A stretch of DNA of 64,000 nt from Chromobotia macracanthus (taxonomy: Eukaryota; Chordata; Actinopteri; Cypriniformes; Botiidae). A model generated the notes under the pieces. The model worked only from the letters and a program-made list of their open reading frames with translations, was not told the DNA's origin and ran no database searches. How positions within the stretch are numbered: position 1 is the first letter of the stretch; every line of letters starts with the position of its first letter. Where the stretch lies: positions 6,458,001-6,522,000 of the forward strand of contig JAZGTH010000001.1 of the NCBI GenBank assembly GCA_036877525.1, read 5' to 3'. Below, in pieces: positions 32,826 to 47,800 of the stretch. The position numbers were made by a program, and so were the translations under genes.

Positions 32826-35800
32826 GTAAGTAGTCGCCGCACATCGTTGCACTGCATTGCATCTGCAATTAAGTTTGTATACCTAATGGCTAAACGAAAA
32901 CCGAACCAGACAAAACAACAGAGAAGCATCTTCGATTCGCTTAATTTCTTGTTAATTATTAGAGCTTGCAAAAAGCTCTCAGATTTCAGAACTGTAGCTG
33001 ACATGTATGTTGAAGACATGTCAATTAATGCTTAGCAATTATAAAGATTATGGAAACGAATTTGAATTTTATTTTGAAAACTCATTACGTTATAATTTGT
33101 GAGTTTTGTAAGTTTAAATTAATCACTACAGATGCCACTAAGTATGAGGAAGTGTAGTACAACTCATGTTCATGGCGACAGCAGTCAAACGAATTTCTCT
33201 TAGATACAGTGCATTCCCTGCCTTTTTTCCTCATTTGATTCAGATCAGTTGGTATCGGATATGTCATGATCAAGCGTTAACTAGTTTGCAAATTGAAAAA
33301 TGATCAAACTGTCAAATTCGCCATCACCCGGGTTAGTTTATCTTAGTTTGTTCATTGGGCGCACTCAAAATGAGTAGTGATTAGGGCCGTGGTAGAGCCT
33401 TAAATTACCCAATCACAAACAACCACGAGTGTTTCGTCAAAATAAGAGGCGTGGAGGGGCCCGGGTTGGGCGGGCTGTTTTTTAAAGAACTCTGATGCTA
33501 GGTTGAAGTGCACTTCAGAAGAACAAAAATTTAAAACCTCAAGAATTGTCATACATTTATCTTTTAAATAATTAATGTATTAACAATACATGTTTCATGG
33601 AGTTGTCAGTGTGTTTCATTAGAAGTATTTTATCTTAATGTAGAGTTTATCCTAATGTAAATGAACTTAAAAAAATGAACAAATCACTGAAAGTTTAGAG
33701 GTCAAACATAACACAAAATTCTCTTGGGGTGTTCTCACACTAGGCATGATTGCCTTGTACCGAGCGTGATTGTCCCCACTCCCCTGCTGGCCTGCACTTA
33801 AAGTTTTAAGATTTATCGTTTATATTGCATGTACATTTACAGCTGTTATAAACCTAAATATACTCAAATGAATTAAATTGTAAAATTTACTATCCGAGTA
33901 GTAATAGGTGGTTGTTGTAGTAATGAAGACAACAAACGGCAGTGCACACAGTAGTAGCAGCTGTTCTGCTCTCTGGTATGGTAAGCGATCACCAAATGTG
34001 ATCCCAGTTGAACTGTACTCTGGCCCACCTCTTTAAGCAGGCCAGATCACGGCTAAACAAACCGCACCTGGGCATGGTAAGGAGCGATCACTGGCCAGAC
34101 AAACCAAACTTTGGAGGTCAAATGCACTCGGGTGTGGTTCAGCCTAGTGTGAGAACACCAATTAAACAACTGCACTGAATTAATAATGTTTTGCTCATTG
34201 GAGATGCACCATGGTGTGGACACTGTAAGGCCCTGGCTCCAGAATATGCCAAAGCAGCTGGAATACTAAAAGCAGAAGGTTCGGACATCAGACTAGCTAA
34301 AGTAGATGCCACAGAGGAATCTGAACTTGCACAAGAGTTTGGTGTTCGAGGATATCCTACCATCAAGTTCTTCAAGGGAGGAGAGAAGGAGAACCCCAAG
34401 GAATATTCTGGTGAGATATCTGCAGCACTTTTGTTAAACCATTTCTTTTTTTCCTTTAGTTTTTTGTTTTACCCACAGGACTTATTAGCTTTTATTCTAC
34501 CCATTCATTGGAACTGTTTTATATGCTGCTTTTACCAAAAGTGGTATTACATTTACATTTATGCATTTAGCAGATGCTTTTATCCAAAGCGACTTGCATT
34601 ACATTTACAGTGGCATAATGTCATTGCAATTAAAGAGAAGGAAGTTGGTGAACGTGTGCAACAGTTATGTTGTAGTTATAAATTCTAAAGTGTAACTGAG
34701 CTATACTTGTTATCTTAAGCACCATTCACACTGCCTTTTTTTTTTTTACCCTGGTACTTGTCTCCAATGGCTGGCTGATGGGTTGCTGGTTAGTGTTTCT
34801 TGGTGCTTACTAACATTTGTAAATGATTGCTAACTAACATTCATGATATTACTCCATGTTGTAGTGGCAAAAAACTGATTTATTTTTTTTAAAACAAACA
34901 TTTTGTAGGGAATTGGCTTCATATAAATAGAATCAGAGCAAAAAGTGCTTAATATGAACAATGAATGGGAAACAACAAGTTTTTTTGCCTTTCCGGCTAT
35001 ATATCTTTGGTGAAACCACAAACGCCAGTCTGTCTGGGTTCACGAAACTGTTCGGGCTCAAAGACAGCACAGTGAGTACCTGTGGCTGGATGATGTCGGG
35101 TTCCAGCGGTACTTCAGACTGGACAGGACCTGACGTTTTTCCATGCATTTTTTTAAATGCACAGAGACATTTAAAGTATAGGGAAATTGCTAAAATGACA
35201 TTTTCCTCCATTTTTCCATGGACACCCCACTACAGCACATGAATGACTAATCCCATTGGTAGTTGCTTGCGAAATTCGCTGCATATTTGAATAAAGTTAA
35301 ACTTATTTTAACTTTTGTCGATTGACTCCCATCGCTTGCCGTGCCTGTATTCTGTCGCCTTTGGTCACCGTTGCTCATGTCGCTGGTGGTGTGAACGGGG
35401 CTTTAAACTGCAGTGCATAAATCTGCTTGGGCAGATCAATTTTCAATGTACCGTAACTGTGAGCTGTAACTGCTGAAGACATGCACATCATTCTGTATGT
35501 AGAAGCCCTGTGTTAATCCTTGTTGGTAAAAGTACCTCCCCTCAACATGCAGTTACTTTTCATTGCCTGTGGTCCAAACGCTTTCTGCTTCCCTGACCTA
35601 ACCCTGGACCATTTGAGATTGTCCAAACTTTACCTTTGGTCAGGAAAACTAGGAAATAGTTTTCTTCTTTAACATTTAATTAAATAGTCATTAGTACAGT
35701 GTTAATGCCTGATAATAGCATTTTTTTTGTCCCACCTGTTTACACTTATGCCTTGTATCTGATGCCTGTGTCTCCTTAATCTCCAAAAAGATTCCAGTCG

Positions 35801-38800
35801 TTTACTAATATGAGTGCCATGATTGACCCCTGAATTGTGGATGGGCTTTTGCTAATTCATCTGTTCAAAAGTTGGCAAAAGTATACCCAACTGACATTAA
35901 GACAAAAAGGCGAAAGCGTTTTTTTATGCTGCTTTCATTATGACTGCTTTAGTGCTTTTCAAATCTGTGACATGACAACTCCATATATCCTTACAGCCTC
36001 CTTATATTTGGCTTTAATGCTCTTTATTTTGCATTGGCATTGCAGCCAGGTTCGGTACATGTGCAAAGTGACGTTCAGCACACTCTGTCGTGGAACAGTG
36101 CTTTTACAGCCAAGGTGAATCAGAGATGTGTGTTTAGACGAAGGTTGGATGGCTGGATAATGGATATGTAGCCAATTTAAATCCCCATTTTAAAGCGGTT
36201 CAGATTAGATAAGAAAAAATTGGGTCTTGTGTGTTTACAAAAGTGCAACATTCCGATATGTTTTTTTTTTTTTTTTGCCAGTGTAAATGCAGCTAAATTT
36301 CTTTTAGTCTGTAATTTCATAATTAGTGCAAGTGAATCTCACTGTCCATGTGGACGTGCAGAGACCTGTGTGTAAAGAAGAGTGTTTATTTCTGAAAGTA
36401 GATTACTACGTAAAGCTGCTGATTAGTTTTTAAAGTTTTCTGCACTGTAGGCGAGTTGACAAAATGATTGGTCACATTAAAAATCAATGAGGCACTCAGT
36501 TCTGGGGTGATGACTACTCGCTTGTAATACAGCAACACTTTTAAAAGATTTAAGATTTAATGCATATATTCATTCTTCATATATATTGTCTGTTTGTTTT
36601 AGCACAAAGTAAGTTTAACTAACTGCAAAGTAATTACGAATGCCATATTTCTGCAATTATATCCCAAAAACGTCTGTAGAATGGCTGTAAATATAAACCA
36701 ACACATGATTGTAGCACACTTCTGGGAAACAAGTGTGTATGGTATAACAAAGTATAGTATGACATAGGCCTATGGTTGGTTTACTGGAGGGTTTGTTAGG
36801 CACTTTACTATGTTAAATTGCTTTTAAATATGTATTGCAATAAAACATTATGCAAAAGCATTGAATTTTGAAGTAGCTCCTCCTAATTATGCAGGGATAG
36901 TTTTTAATGTCTTTCTACAATTCAAAAAATAAATTCTCCTGTGCACTAAAGTTACTGTCTTCAAATATTACTGTGATGTTAATCTAATGAAGTGAATCTA
37001 ATAAAAGGGCTTTATCAAATTAGTTATGTAACAAATTATCTTGTAAGACCTCCACAGGTTACAGTAGGAACTGCTGTAGCATCACTGAACCATACCATAA
37101 CTGATGATTCATTACTGCAAAAGGTCCTGCTGTAATGTGACTAAAAAGCCTGGTCTATCAGGATAGCTCTTGTAGTTGTTATAGGGCTTTTGTTGCTTTA
37201 TTGCCATATTGTAAAATTGCAAAACATTGTAAATGTTGTAAAACTCTGTCCGATTCCAATCGGATATGCACAATCAGATTTGGACTGACAGTCTAAACAT
37301 AGTTTAAGTGTTTTCTTGGTGTTACCAGGTTCTTTGAGACTGTGGTCTCTGCAGTACAAAAAGGGGCCTTTCTCAATTACTGGGTGTTTTCAAACCTGGA
37401 AAGGGGTTTTTCAATCCGATTTGCCAAAATCAAGTGGGTGGTTCATAAAACTTTTCTCCAATTGGATGGTTAAAAAAATGCCTGTCCCAGTTTGGAAATG
37501 CTTAATAATTGAGAAATGTCCGTTTTGTGTTCTGCAAAACTTCAGTTCCTTTGTCTTATTCTGACATGCGCTTATTCTTTGTTTGCAGCTGGTCGACAGG
37601 CTGATGACATTGTCAACTGGCTGAAAAAGCGAACTGGTCCTGCAGCTGCTACTTTAACTGATGTCACACAAGCAGAGTCTCTTATTGCAGATAATGAGGT
37701 TGCAGTAATTGGCTTTTTTAAGGTAAAATATTTTCACTGTGCAAACAAATTTTGCATACTTTTTACGTATTTTGGTACATACTTGGTGCTAGCAAAGCAA
37801 AACATTACTATTGCTCTTGCATACTACTACTATTTCTGGACAATTTTGGCATTTAACTGTACCTTCATTGTTTGTTGTAGACTCATGAATGAGGGGGCAA
37901 ATTGACCGGCTTATTGAGAGTTGTGCTATGACTTTAAGTGATCAGGGTGTACAATGTTTGCTTGGTTTCTGTAAAATTCCATAACTTAATATTGGGCTGA
38001 AGTTTTTAATGTCATGACTCTGCATCAGAGTGCCGTAGAAATATAGTGGTGGCCTCATTGCTTGGCTCAGCAAGCAGCAACAAATGGTGACACTTCAACT
38101 TCATAACCATGCCATAGCACCCAGTTACAGTACCCTAGCAACAATCCTGTTGATTCTGTTTGTACATTGTATAGATGTGGGTGGGCTTATTTGACTTGAG
38201 CTGTCAGGGGGCTTTAGGTATTGCCCTGGAAACTTTCTAGCTACACACTAGCAACCATTTAGAACACCCGAACAACTGCACAACATCATAAATAAGCCAT
38301 GTTTCTTGTCAGTTGTGTCATACTAATGTAGAAATGTGTTAGCTTGTGATATCTTGACTTTAGCATCATAAAACATTTTGGTATAATAAAACTTGTTAGC
38401 GTCATACTAAAACTATCGCAGTGTAGTAAACTATGCTAGCATTGTATTAGCATCATGATGCTAATATTATGATGATATGTTTTAACATCATGCTGGCATA
38501 ATTTTAACACGTTTTAACATTTGGTTGCATCATACTAAAATGTGTTAGTGTTATGAAATCATGTTAACATTAAGGCATATTAGCATTATGCTAATGTTTG
38601 CATAATGTCAAAACGGGCTAGTGTCATGTTAAAATGAGTTAGCATCCTGTTAAATCATGCTAGTATCAGGTTTAATGTTAAAACATAGTAGTAGTATGTT
38701 AAAATGTTGACATTATTCTAAAATGTTTTAGAATCATGCAGATAAGATTTTTGTATCAATTATTTTTACGATTCAGTGAATTTTGTTTTCTTTTGTCCAT

Positions 38801-41800
38801 TTGTAGGATGTTAAGTCAGAAAGTGCAAAAGCCTTCATTAAAGCTGCAGAAGCTGTGGATGACGTCCCTTTCGGCATCACTTCTGATGATACGGTCTATA
38901 CAAAGTTTGAAGTTGCTAAGGATGGTGTTGTGCTTTTTAAGAAGGTACTTTTTCTCAGCATCTCCCTTGTGTCTGAACTGATTTACATGTGGTCAGATTG
39001 CTTTTTGCTGAACTTATTGATTGTTTAATGGGGGGCAGTTCAAACCAAAGAAATACTGAACACACCTGGGGATCAGAACAATCAGACATTGAGTTTCTGA
39101 ATTCAGTGCATTGATTAGGTTGTTAAATTTGTTCAGTTAATTAAGTTTTAGACAGTTAAACAGTTTGGATCCCTTCTTAGGCCATATTATTTTAATTATT
39201 CAGTGCAGTCCCAGTAATGTGATCCAGACATATTGATACAGTTTGATCTGGCAATGCTGCTGTTACTGTTTTTGGACTTTTCTATTAGAAATTTTGTTTT
39301 CTGGTTTCATGTTTTGGAGCCACGGTTTGGTTCTGTTTGCTGTGGTGGCATGGCACAGCAATGCTAAAAAAGAAACACTAGAATCACTTTTAATGTTCGG
39401 AGGAGTTTCACTGTCAGAAGGTCATATGGGGAGATTGATTAATTTTGGGGACAGGGCTTGTAGGAGTCGTTAGGAAGACAAACTATCTCTGAATTTTTAG
39501 AATGGGCTGCTTCACTCAATTCAGTGTTTTTGTATAGTGTTTTTTGCAGTAGGTATTATTTCAAAGCAATTTAACAGAACGTTGCTTTACAAACCTTACA
39601 GTAAACAAGCCATAGGTCTATGTCATACTATACGTTGTTAAAATATACACACTGGTCAATGGCTGTCAAAACTCACCCTAGTTGTTAAATATGGGCCTTT
39701 TAAAGTTCAAAGTGAAAAAACTGAAGATATCAACAGATTAAGTCCTGAAAGAGAGAACCTTGTTTCTGTAATAACTGTGATAACTGATTCACAGGGCATG
39801 TTGCAATGGACATTTCTTCCTTATTCAGTGTACATTTCATTGCATAAAAATCACCATGGTTTTATTATAGTAAAAGGGTATGACTTTTTTTTTTTTTTTG
39901 ATTTACCATTTGTATTACTACTACAAACATGGTTAAACCATGGTTGTTATAGTAAGACCATGGTAAATTTGCTATTCTTTTTATTTACTACAAATAAAAC
40001 AAAAACATGGTTGTCATCATTGTTTTAATACACACAACCATACTAATCATATTATGTTACTATAGTATACTGTAGAAAAACATATGTACTGTATGTATTT
40101 GACTTGCACATTAACAACAATCTTTCTTCAACAGTTCTTTCTTGCTTTGGCAGTACAAACTCTATTACTCTGCTGTAATGGAGTTTTGTATTTTGTATAA
40201 TATTGGCGCATGAGTATTTCCCAAGAAATAAACAGAACCAGCACTATCTGTTTTGAAGAATTTTGAGTTTGTTCAGCTATTTTTATGGTACAGGCCACAG
40301 GTTTCCCACATAACCTTTTGAATACATTAGAAAATTTGATTATGAATCATAATACATTTTGTCAGTCTTTTAAGTTTACTATAGCGCTTCCTACAAAGGA
40401 AACGGGTAATTCGTAGGTGGCATTTGTACTCTTTTGTTTGAAAGTTTGTTTGAAAGTGTTATAGATGAGTTATAATGTTGCCTGCCAAATCCGCTAAACC
40501 TGCACTATTTGTTTGTTCATTCATACATTCTTATCTCAATGTAAGTGTGAGACGACTTGCTATAACCTAAACAACAGAAACTAAATGTCAGAATATTTAA
40601 TTATACCATGTTTATATCATCAGTTGTGTAGAGGACCTAAAGGACCTGCTTTTTTGACCTAGAGAGTACTTTCTAAAATAGGAAAATATTTTTAATGCAA
40701 TAAAGGGATATTAATTCTCTTGAAACTGTAGAACTATATAAAACCTTAAAGAGTAAAACAACTCGGGTGTTAAAGTAGATGCACATTAAATATTAGGGAT
40801 GGGACAATTGATAATTAATTTAATATCCCAAACTCAAAAAACTGTATAAACAAATTCAGGCAAACTTGAATATTGTTTTCTGTCCATGTGCTCATTAAAT
40901 TGTCAATCATTGAATTTTTTTTTTTTAACTGTTGTCTAAATTTACAGTATTCAGACAATATAGCAGAAGGTGCCATTTTTATCTTGTAACCTTACTGCAA
41001 AGGCATTTCTATTACTTTAGCATGGCTGTGCAGGTAGAACCAGTGGTAGCAACCTGCCTAACATTGACTGAGATTGCTTTGTTTATTCTGAATTTGAAAA
41101 TGTGGCAATGTGGAGTATTATATTTCAGATTGGTGTGATTTAAATGACTAAAGTTATTTATCTTTTTTCTCACTCCCCCACCCCTCCCCTGATCAGTTTG
41201 ATGAGGGTCGCAACACATTTGATGGAGAGATCAGCAAAGCACACCTTCTGACTTTCATCAAGGCCAATCAGCTTCCACTGGTTATCGAGTTTACAGAGCA
41301 GGTAACCTTGTGACTTTTTGATCTTGCTTTTGGCAAATGGAATGGGATAAATGCAATTGCAATAGATCCTTTTAGGGCTGATGTCACAATTACATTGGCT
41401 GGAGGTGAAACAAAGGGAAAACTGGAGGCAGCCAATACAAAGCACAGAGTTGGCAGCTGTGGTTAAATGCAGGAAAACAATCTGACTGGACAGAAATGAT
41501 CATCCAAAATGTTGATGTCAGGTTAAATAAGTTTTTTTGTTTTTTTTTTTGTATAGATTATGGTTTGGTTACTCATCTAAAGATTTCTCATGCATGCCCA
41601 CATAATCAAGCTAGCGACCACACAAAGGAAACTGTTTGTCATGTCTCTTTCTATATTTGCACACTTGTAGAAGGAAAGAGAAAACGATAAGTAATCCTTT
41701 CAGATAATCCATACATTACGCGAGCGTGTCACTGGACCTTACATACAAATGACCAGATAAGATCGGATTTTCTCCAGTCATTCGTCAAAAAACAAGCTAA

Positions 41801-44800
41801 CAGAACATGCTACTGTTAGTGAATTGGTCAGGGTAATCATTCTGCCTCCACCACCCACAATGTTTACTAACTGAAGTCTATAAGCCAGTACCTTCCCCAG
41901 AAACATACAGATGCTTACTCGTATAGAAATGTGAAGGGGTTTTTTTTTTTGTTTTTTTTTTGAGCAAGAAATCCATGGACCACTTTTCTTGCACATGAAA
42001 TCACCCAAATGCCAACAAACCAAGTAGTGCCAAGTAGACCATACAAGATTGATGTATGAATATTTATTGCCAGGTTAAGAACCACCATCATGCCTTCCCT
42101 GACTCCTATTAAGTCACATGACTGTTAAACAGTGGATTCTGACATGATTCTTCCTCCTTTGCAGACTGCTCCGAAAATCTTTGGAGGAGACATCAAGTCC
42201 CATATCCTAATGTTTGTACCCAAAACGGCCAAAGACTTCCAGGATAAGATGGACCATTTTAAGAAAGCTGCAGAGGGCTTCAAGGGCAAGGTGGGTGCTT
42301 CTTTATGCAACTAAATCTTTAGGGAGTTCAAACACTCCTTGAGTCTGAATTTTTGTGATATTTTGTGAGTTTAAGTGATATTAGTATGTTGTGCTATGTA
42401 CCAATTGACTTGTTAGCCCTGTTAACACTGTTTAATCGCCATAGAAGAACTAGCCCCCAAGAAAAGTCTTGTTTCTCTCCTTTAACCTTGTTCTGTTATT
42501 CTCCACAGATTCTTTTCATATTTATTGACAGTGACGTGGATGATAATCAGAGAATCCTAGAATTTTTTGGGCTAAAGAAGGAAGAGTGTCCAGCAATTCG
42601 CCTCATCACCCTAGAGGAAGAGATGACCAAATACAAACCAGAAACCTCTGACATCACAGCAGAGAATATCATTGCTTTTTGCCAAGCCTTTACAGAGGGC
42701 AAACTAAAGGTACAGTAGAGCAATGCTTAAGTTTAGGTGCTTAGTTTTAGTTCAATGCTTAGTTTTAAAACAAAGAACACCTCCAAGATGTGAGAAGTCT
42801 ATAGTCTAGAATAAATACAGTACCAAAATATAGTTGCAGGCAGCAGTTATGAGAGCAAGCCAACCAACGTCACAGGAATATTTGTAGACATCACTAATGA
42901 TGAGTTAAGAAAAGGTAGTAAAACCATTTACAAAAATCTAAAATGTTTTTCATGTTTGAGTAATAGGTGGCTTTGTGCAATGACGTATGGTGTTTTTAAG
43001 ACAGCCTCAGGACCTATCTGACATCTTGCCATCTAATTTGTTGACATGTTATTTGAGAACTGTTTGGTCTATCAAAAAGATGATAACTTTTTGTTAAATA
43101 TGCCTAGATGCACTAGCAGTTTCATAAATTATCTTTTGACCACTAGGTGGCGTTGGCTCCAAACTTTGCAGGTAACCTCAGACTAGGGTGATAAAACAAT
43201 GAACTGTTCTTAATTGCTTTTGTAAGATTGCATCTTACGACGGGATTCAAAATTTCTGACACTCAGCATGGCAAACCAAGTGTTGGGTTTCATTTGACTC
43301 CAAAATACCCTGTAGATTCTAAATGCCAAATTTTATGTCTACTGCTTTGGAAGGAGTCGAGTGTTTATCAGGAAATTCCAAAATTCAGGGCTTGATCAAA
43401 AATGAGATCAAGCAGTAAGTGTAGAAATGCCCTGTGTATAAACACCAGGTGCATTTTACCAGAATATGAACTGCTGAGAACTTTGTGCGTTTAATTCACT
43501 TGTTTTGTGTGTGGTGTAACAAATGTATTACATTTCCTCTTCAGCCACATCTGATGAGTCAGGACATTCCTGAAGACTGGGATAAAAACCCAGTCAAGGT
43601 CTTGGTGGGCAAGAACTTTGAAGAGATAGCTTTCAACCCTGCCAAAAATGTTTTCATAGAGTTTTGTAAGTATTTTTGTCTCTGGAACCAGCAAAGTGAC
43701 ATACAAACTGTTTTCTGACCATCTAGTTTGAGAGATTAGTTTTCATAGTGGGGCTCAACAGCAAGGATGGCTTCAGTATAAAGGTTTGGGCTACTTGACC
43801 GTCACCATTCATTCATTCACTTGAAGACGGGGGGCTTTGAAGAGAATGCTATAAAGAGAGGTTGGGATCTGGTTCTACCAAAGTCCCACTTCCAAAATAT
43901 GGAAGGGTATAATAAGCAGGGTATGCGGAAGTATGCAAAGACATAGTTTGACAGGCAAGTAGGACATCCAATGATTACATTCAGACAAAATGCAATGAAT
44001 GGATGAATGTTTTATGGTCCTGTGCCTTCCACAGATGATATTGATATATAAATACTGCACATTACGACCACTTTACTTTGCTATCAGGATGTGAAGAGAC
44101 TTTCAACCAGCATAGCATAGCATAGCATATTTGTTTTTTGTCAATAAATGAATGAATGAATAAATAATAATAATAATATTATATTCTTATTATATGGTTC
44201 TTAATCATTTTGTAATGAATATTAATAATCAATGTTTTGAGGTACACTTACAATGTTAGCAAAATCTTTACATCCCAAACATAATTTAGAAGTAATACGC
44301 TATTTTCTGTCCTGTGCCATGAAGCAAGCTGAACATACACTAACCATGGTTAACAGAATCTCTAAACTCTGGGTAATCTCTCAACTGGTTTAAATCCTGA
44401 ATCAGTGTATGACGTTCATATCACAACCAACAGCATTCAAAGGATATAGTAGGTGTGCATATTTCTTTGTTGTAGAACAAGAAGTTATGTGCAAATGTGC
44501 AGTTTAAAACCATATAAACCACAAAAACCAACAGTGCTGGAGTGCCAGAACTTATAACAGTAGTTGTGAAAGTGACACTTGTGAGATATGGTAACCCATA
44601 CCTGAAGTGTGACCTCTGCATTTAACCCATCATTGGTGTGGAGTGAATACACACACACACCTGGAGCAGTGGGCAGCACATTAATGGGGAGCAATTGGGT
44701 GTTAGGTGCCTTGCTCATGGGCACTTCAGTTGCTACCTGCTAGCACTGAAATCACACCAGCAAACTTCTGATTACAAGCCCGACTCGCTAACCAGTAGGC

Positions 44801-47800
44801 CACAGCTACCCCTGTGTTATGGTCTTAGAGCACCACGACCTGTTACAGACCTGGTTTAGTTACAGACTTTTACAGACTGACAGAATAGCCAGTTATGTAT
44901 TGCTTTCTTAATATGACAGTTAAAAATGATTTTACTATGCTGTATTCAAATTTGTGTTGTAGCGAAACTGCTCACATTGTCTAGTCTTGTTAAGGGTCAT
45001 AAACTGAGAATTCAATCAACTGAGAATTCAATCAACTGAGAATTTTTATTGCTCTTGATAGTTATCCTAAGTGATATAGATGGCTTTGACAACCTGGTAA
45101 TGTCTTGCAGTCCCCAGTCAACTCGGTCATTGCATTGTCTTCCTTCAGATCCCAACATGGATTGCATGGTTGAAATTAAGTACAGTTACAGATTGCATTA
45201 GTAAGACCCTTTCCATTTGTTTTCTACACTGTATTCCGGATTCCTTTGTAAACAAGGCACAGATTGATGAAGGATTTGCTGAGAGACTGAAATTGTTTAT
45301 TCTGTCTCACCATTGCTTTGTTGCTGTTATCCAATAACAGCAGTGGGTAACAACAAAAACAGTGTTTCAAGATCGAGGCTCAGAAACCTGGTAGAAAGTA
45401 GCCTATTACGTAGGCTACTTATTAACATTGTTTTAAGAAAAAAAACACTAATGCTATTAGTGGCCAAACACAAAGGCAGTTCATGAATACTTAAACGTGT
45501 CGTCTGTAGGTCCTGCTGTGGCACTTTGTCTTTAGCAAAGCAACACACACCAAGTGGAAAGGTCTAAAGAAAGCTTGTTTAGCAGATATAGGGCAAAATG
45601 ATCATTACCATAAATGCCCCAAAGTGCCTGTAATGTGTATATTGCATTGTAATTGTTTTACTCATTTTAAACAAAATGGTTTAAAAAAAGTGCTTGGACA
45701 GTTTGTGGATTGTGTTGTAACAGTCTGCTGAGGAGGTCTACTTAGCAAATACAGCCAAGTATATGCTAAGCTTATGACCAAAATTGTCACTTGATGCATA
45801 CTGTGGGCTTTACCGATGTTATAAAATCAGTGGTCATTGGCAGTGAAGCACAGAAATAAAACATCTGCATGTAAACATGTATTTGTGCAAGTTATCTAGA
45901 TATTACATCACGATGCAACGGGTTTCTATTAACCATGTTTGACTGTTTTGCAGATGCGCCATGGTGCGGTCACTGTAAGCAGCTGGCCCCCATCTGGGAT
46001 CAGCTGGGTGAAAAATTCAAAGACAACCCAGATATCATTGTGGCTAAAATGGACTCCACAGCCAATGAGATTGAAGCTGTCAAAGTGCATAGCTTCCCTA
46101 CGCTCAAGTTTTTCCCTGCTGGTGATGACCATAAGGTGGGTTCTGAAAATTCTTTAAGTATTTAATGTTTGTGTGTATTATTTATTAGGTCATGGATATG
46201 ATTGATTTGTGTAGTGCCAGGTGATTTTATTTTGGCCATTTGTTTTTTTAAGACTGTGTAATTATGCTAGTTTTGCAATCTCTGCCAGTTCTAATAAATT
46301 GCAATGGTGAGAGCATTAAGTGGCGACTCCACCCCTTTGTCCCCACCTGCCCCAAAACAAAGGCGGGTGGTGGTCCATTAAAAAAAAAAACCATTTGGGC
46401 ATTTTTTTCACAATTTGGGCACTGTTTAGATTTGGAAACTTCCAGATTTTCACCAATATATTGCTTTTATTACAGCTTTAAATATAAGCCTATATCTTGT
46501 AGCCTATGTATATCTTGTGCATGCAGTATTAAGCAGCACATAATTAACTCAATTAAGTTTTCTGGTTGCTACATTTCAATTCATACATTTGTATGTAATA
46601 TTTGTGAGAGATACAATTCACTCGATCTGCAATAACGATTGAAAATCTCAAGCAGTAAGTGTCTGATATGATGGCTCCCTTTTGATCTCCTCTGCAAGTA
46701 GCAAATCTTGCTGATCAGACTGCGCAGTGCTGTATGAAGTTGAAAACGCCAATTGTTTATTCATAAAGATCTGTCTCGTGCAAAAGAAGTTTGTTACATG
46801 CATAAAATTGAGGAATGACAATTTGTTTGTTTTTCCTGTTATACATATCTTCTGTAAGCTATTTAATTGCTTTCAAAAAGTGGTGGGGGGACAGTCGACT
46901 TGGGCATAATTTTCAGGTGGTACATGTTCCCAGCACCTTTTGCCAATGGTTAAGCAAGAGTGCTTAGTGGCTTTGATTTAAGATTTGGTTTTAAAAATGG
47001 TGTTGGTTTGAACTGAGTTGAATACATTTGACGAATTTAAATTCTGGCCAATAATAGATCAGATAACAGGAATTTTGTAATAAAGAAAAAGCAAGGTTCC
47101 TTTTGAAATCCTGTTTAATCAATGTAAATTCTAACTTTTTAGCAAGATCTCATCAGCAGGAGCCAAAGTTTAGTTGATTTGGCATGCTTTTCCATTCTGT
47201 ATCTGTAATGAGGTGTAATGAAATGCAGGAGAACAATGAACACAGAGTCTGGATACATATTGCAATCAAAACACAAGGTACAGGTAGATTTTGAAAAGAG
47301 CATCCAGTTATGACCAACAATGGAAAGAATTACTGGAATGCCTTGTTTTTTTTTGCCACATTTGCAAAGAACCAGTTTATGAAAGTTTAACCCCATCCCT
47401 GTAGGTAATTGACTACAATGGTGAGAGAACACTAGATGGATTTACAAAGTTTTTGGAGAGTGGAGGAAAGGAAGGTGGGGCACTAGCAGGAGATGAGGAT
47501 GAGGAATCGGACGTAAGTATCCTCACAACTTAAACAGCCATTTAATTGCTGTCTGTACTATTACCCAAAAAATGGAGCATTAAGAACCACAGTGGTTTAG
47601 AGTTTGTGTGTTTGTTTCTCAATACCAATGATTTTTGATCCAATAAGTTTGCTTGTAGAAGTGCACATTATTGTATATTGTACACCGTTTATCTCTTTTC
47701 TTATGCTACTTGCTTTATTGATTGAGGCAGAAGACGTTTTCTTGATCATTGCTGTATGAACTGTATGTTTTTTGGATCGACCCTTTAAATTGCTTGAGCA

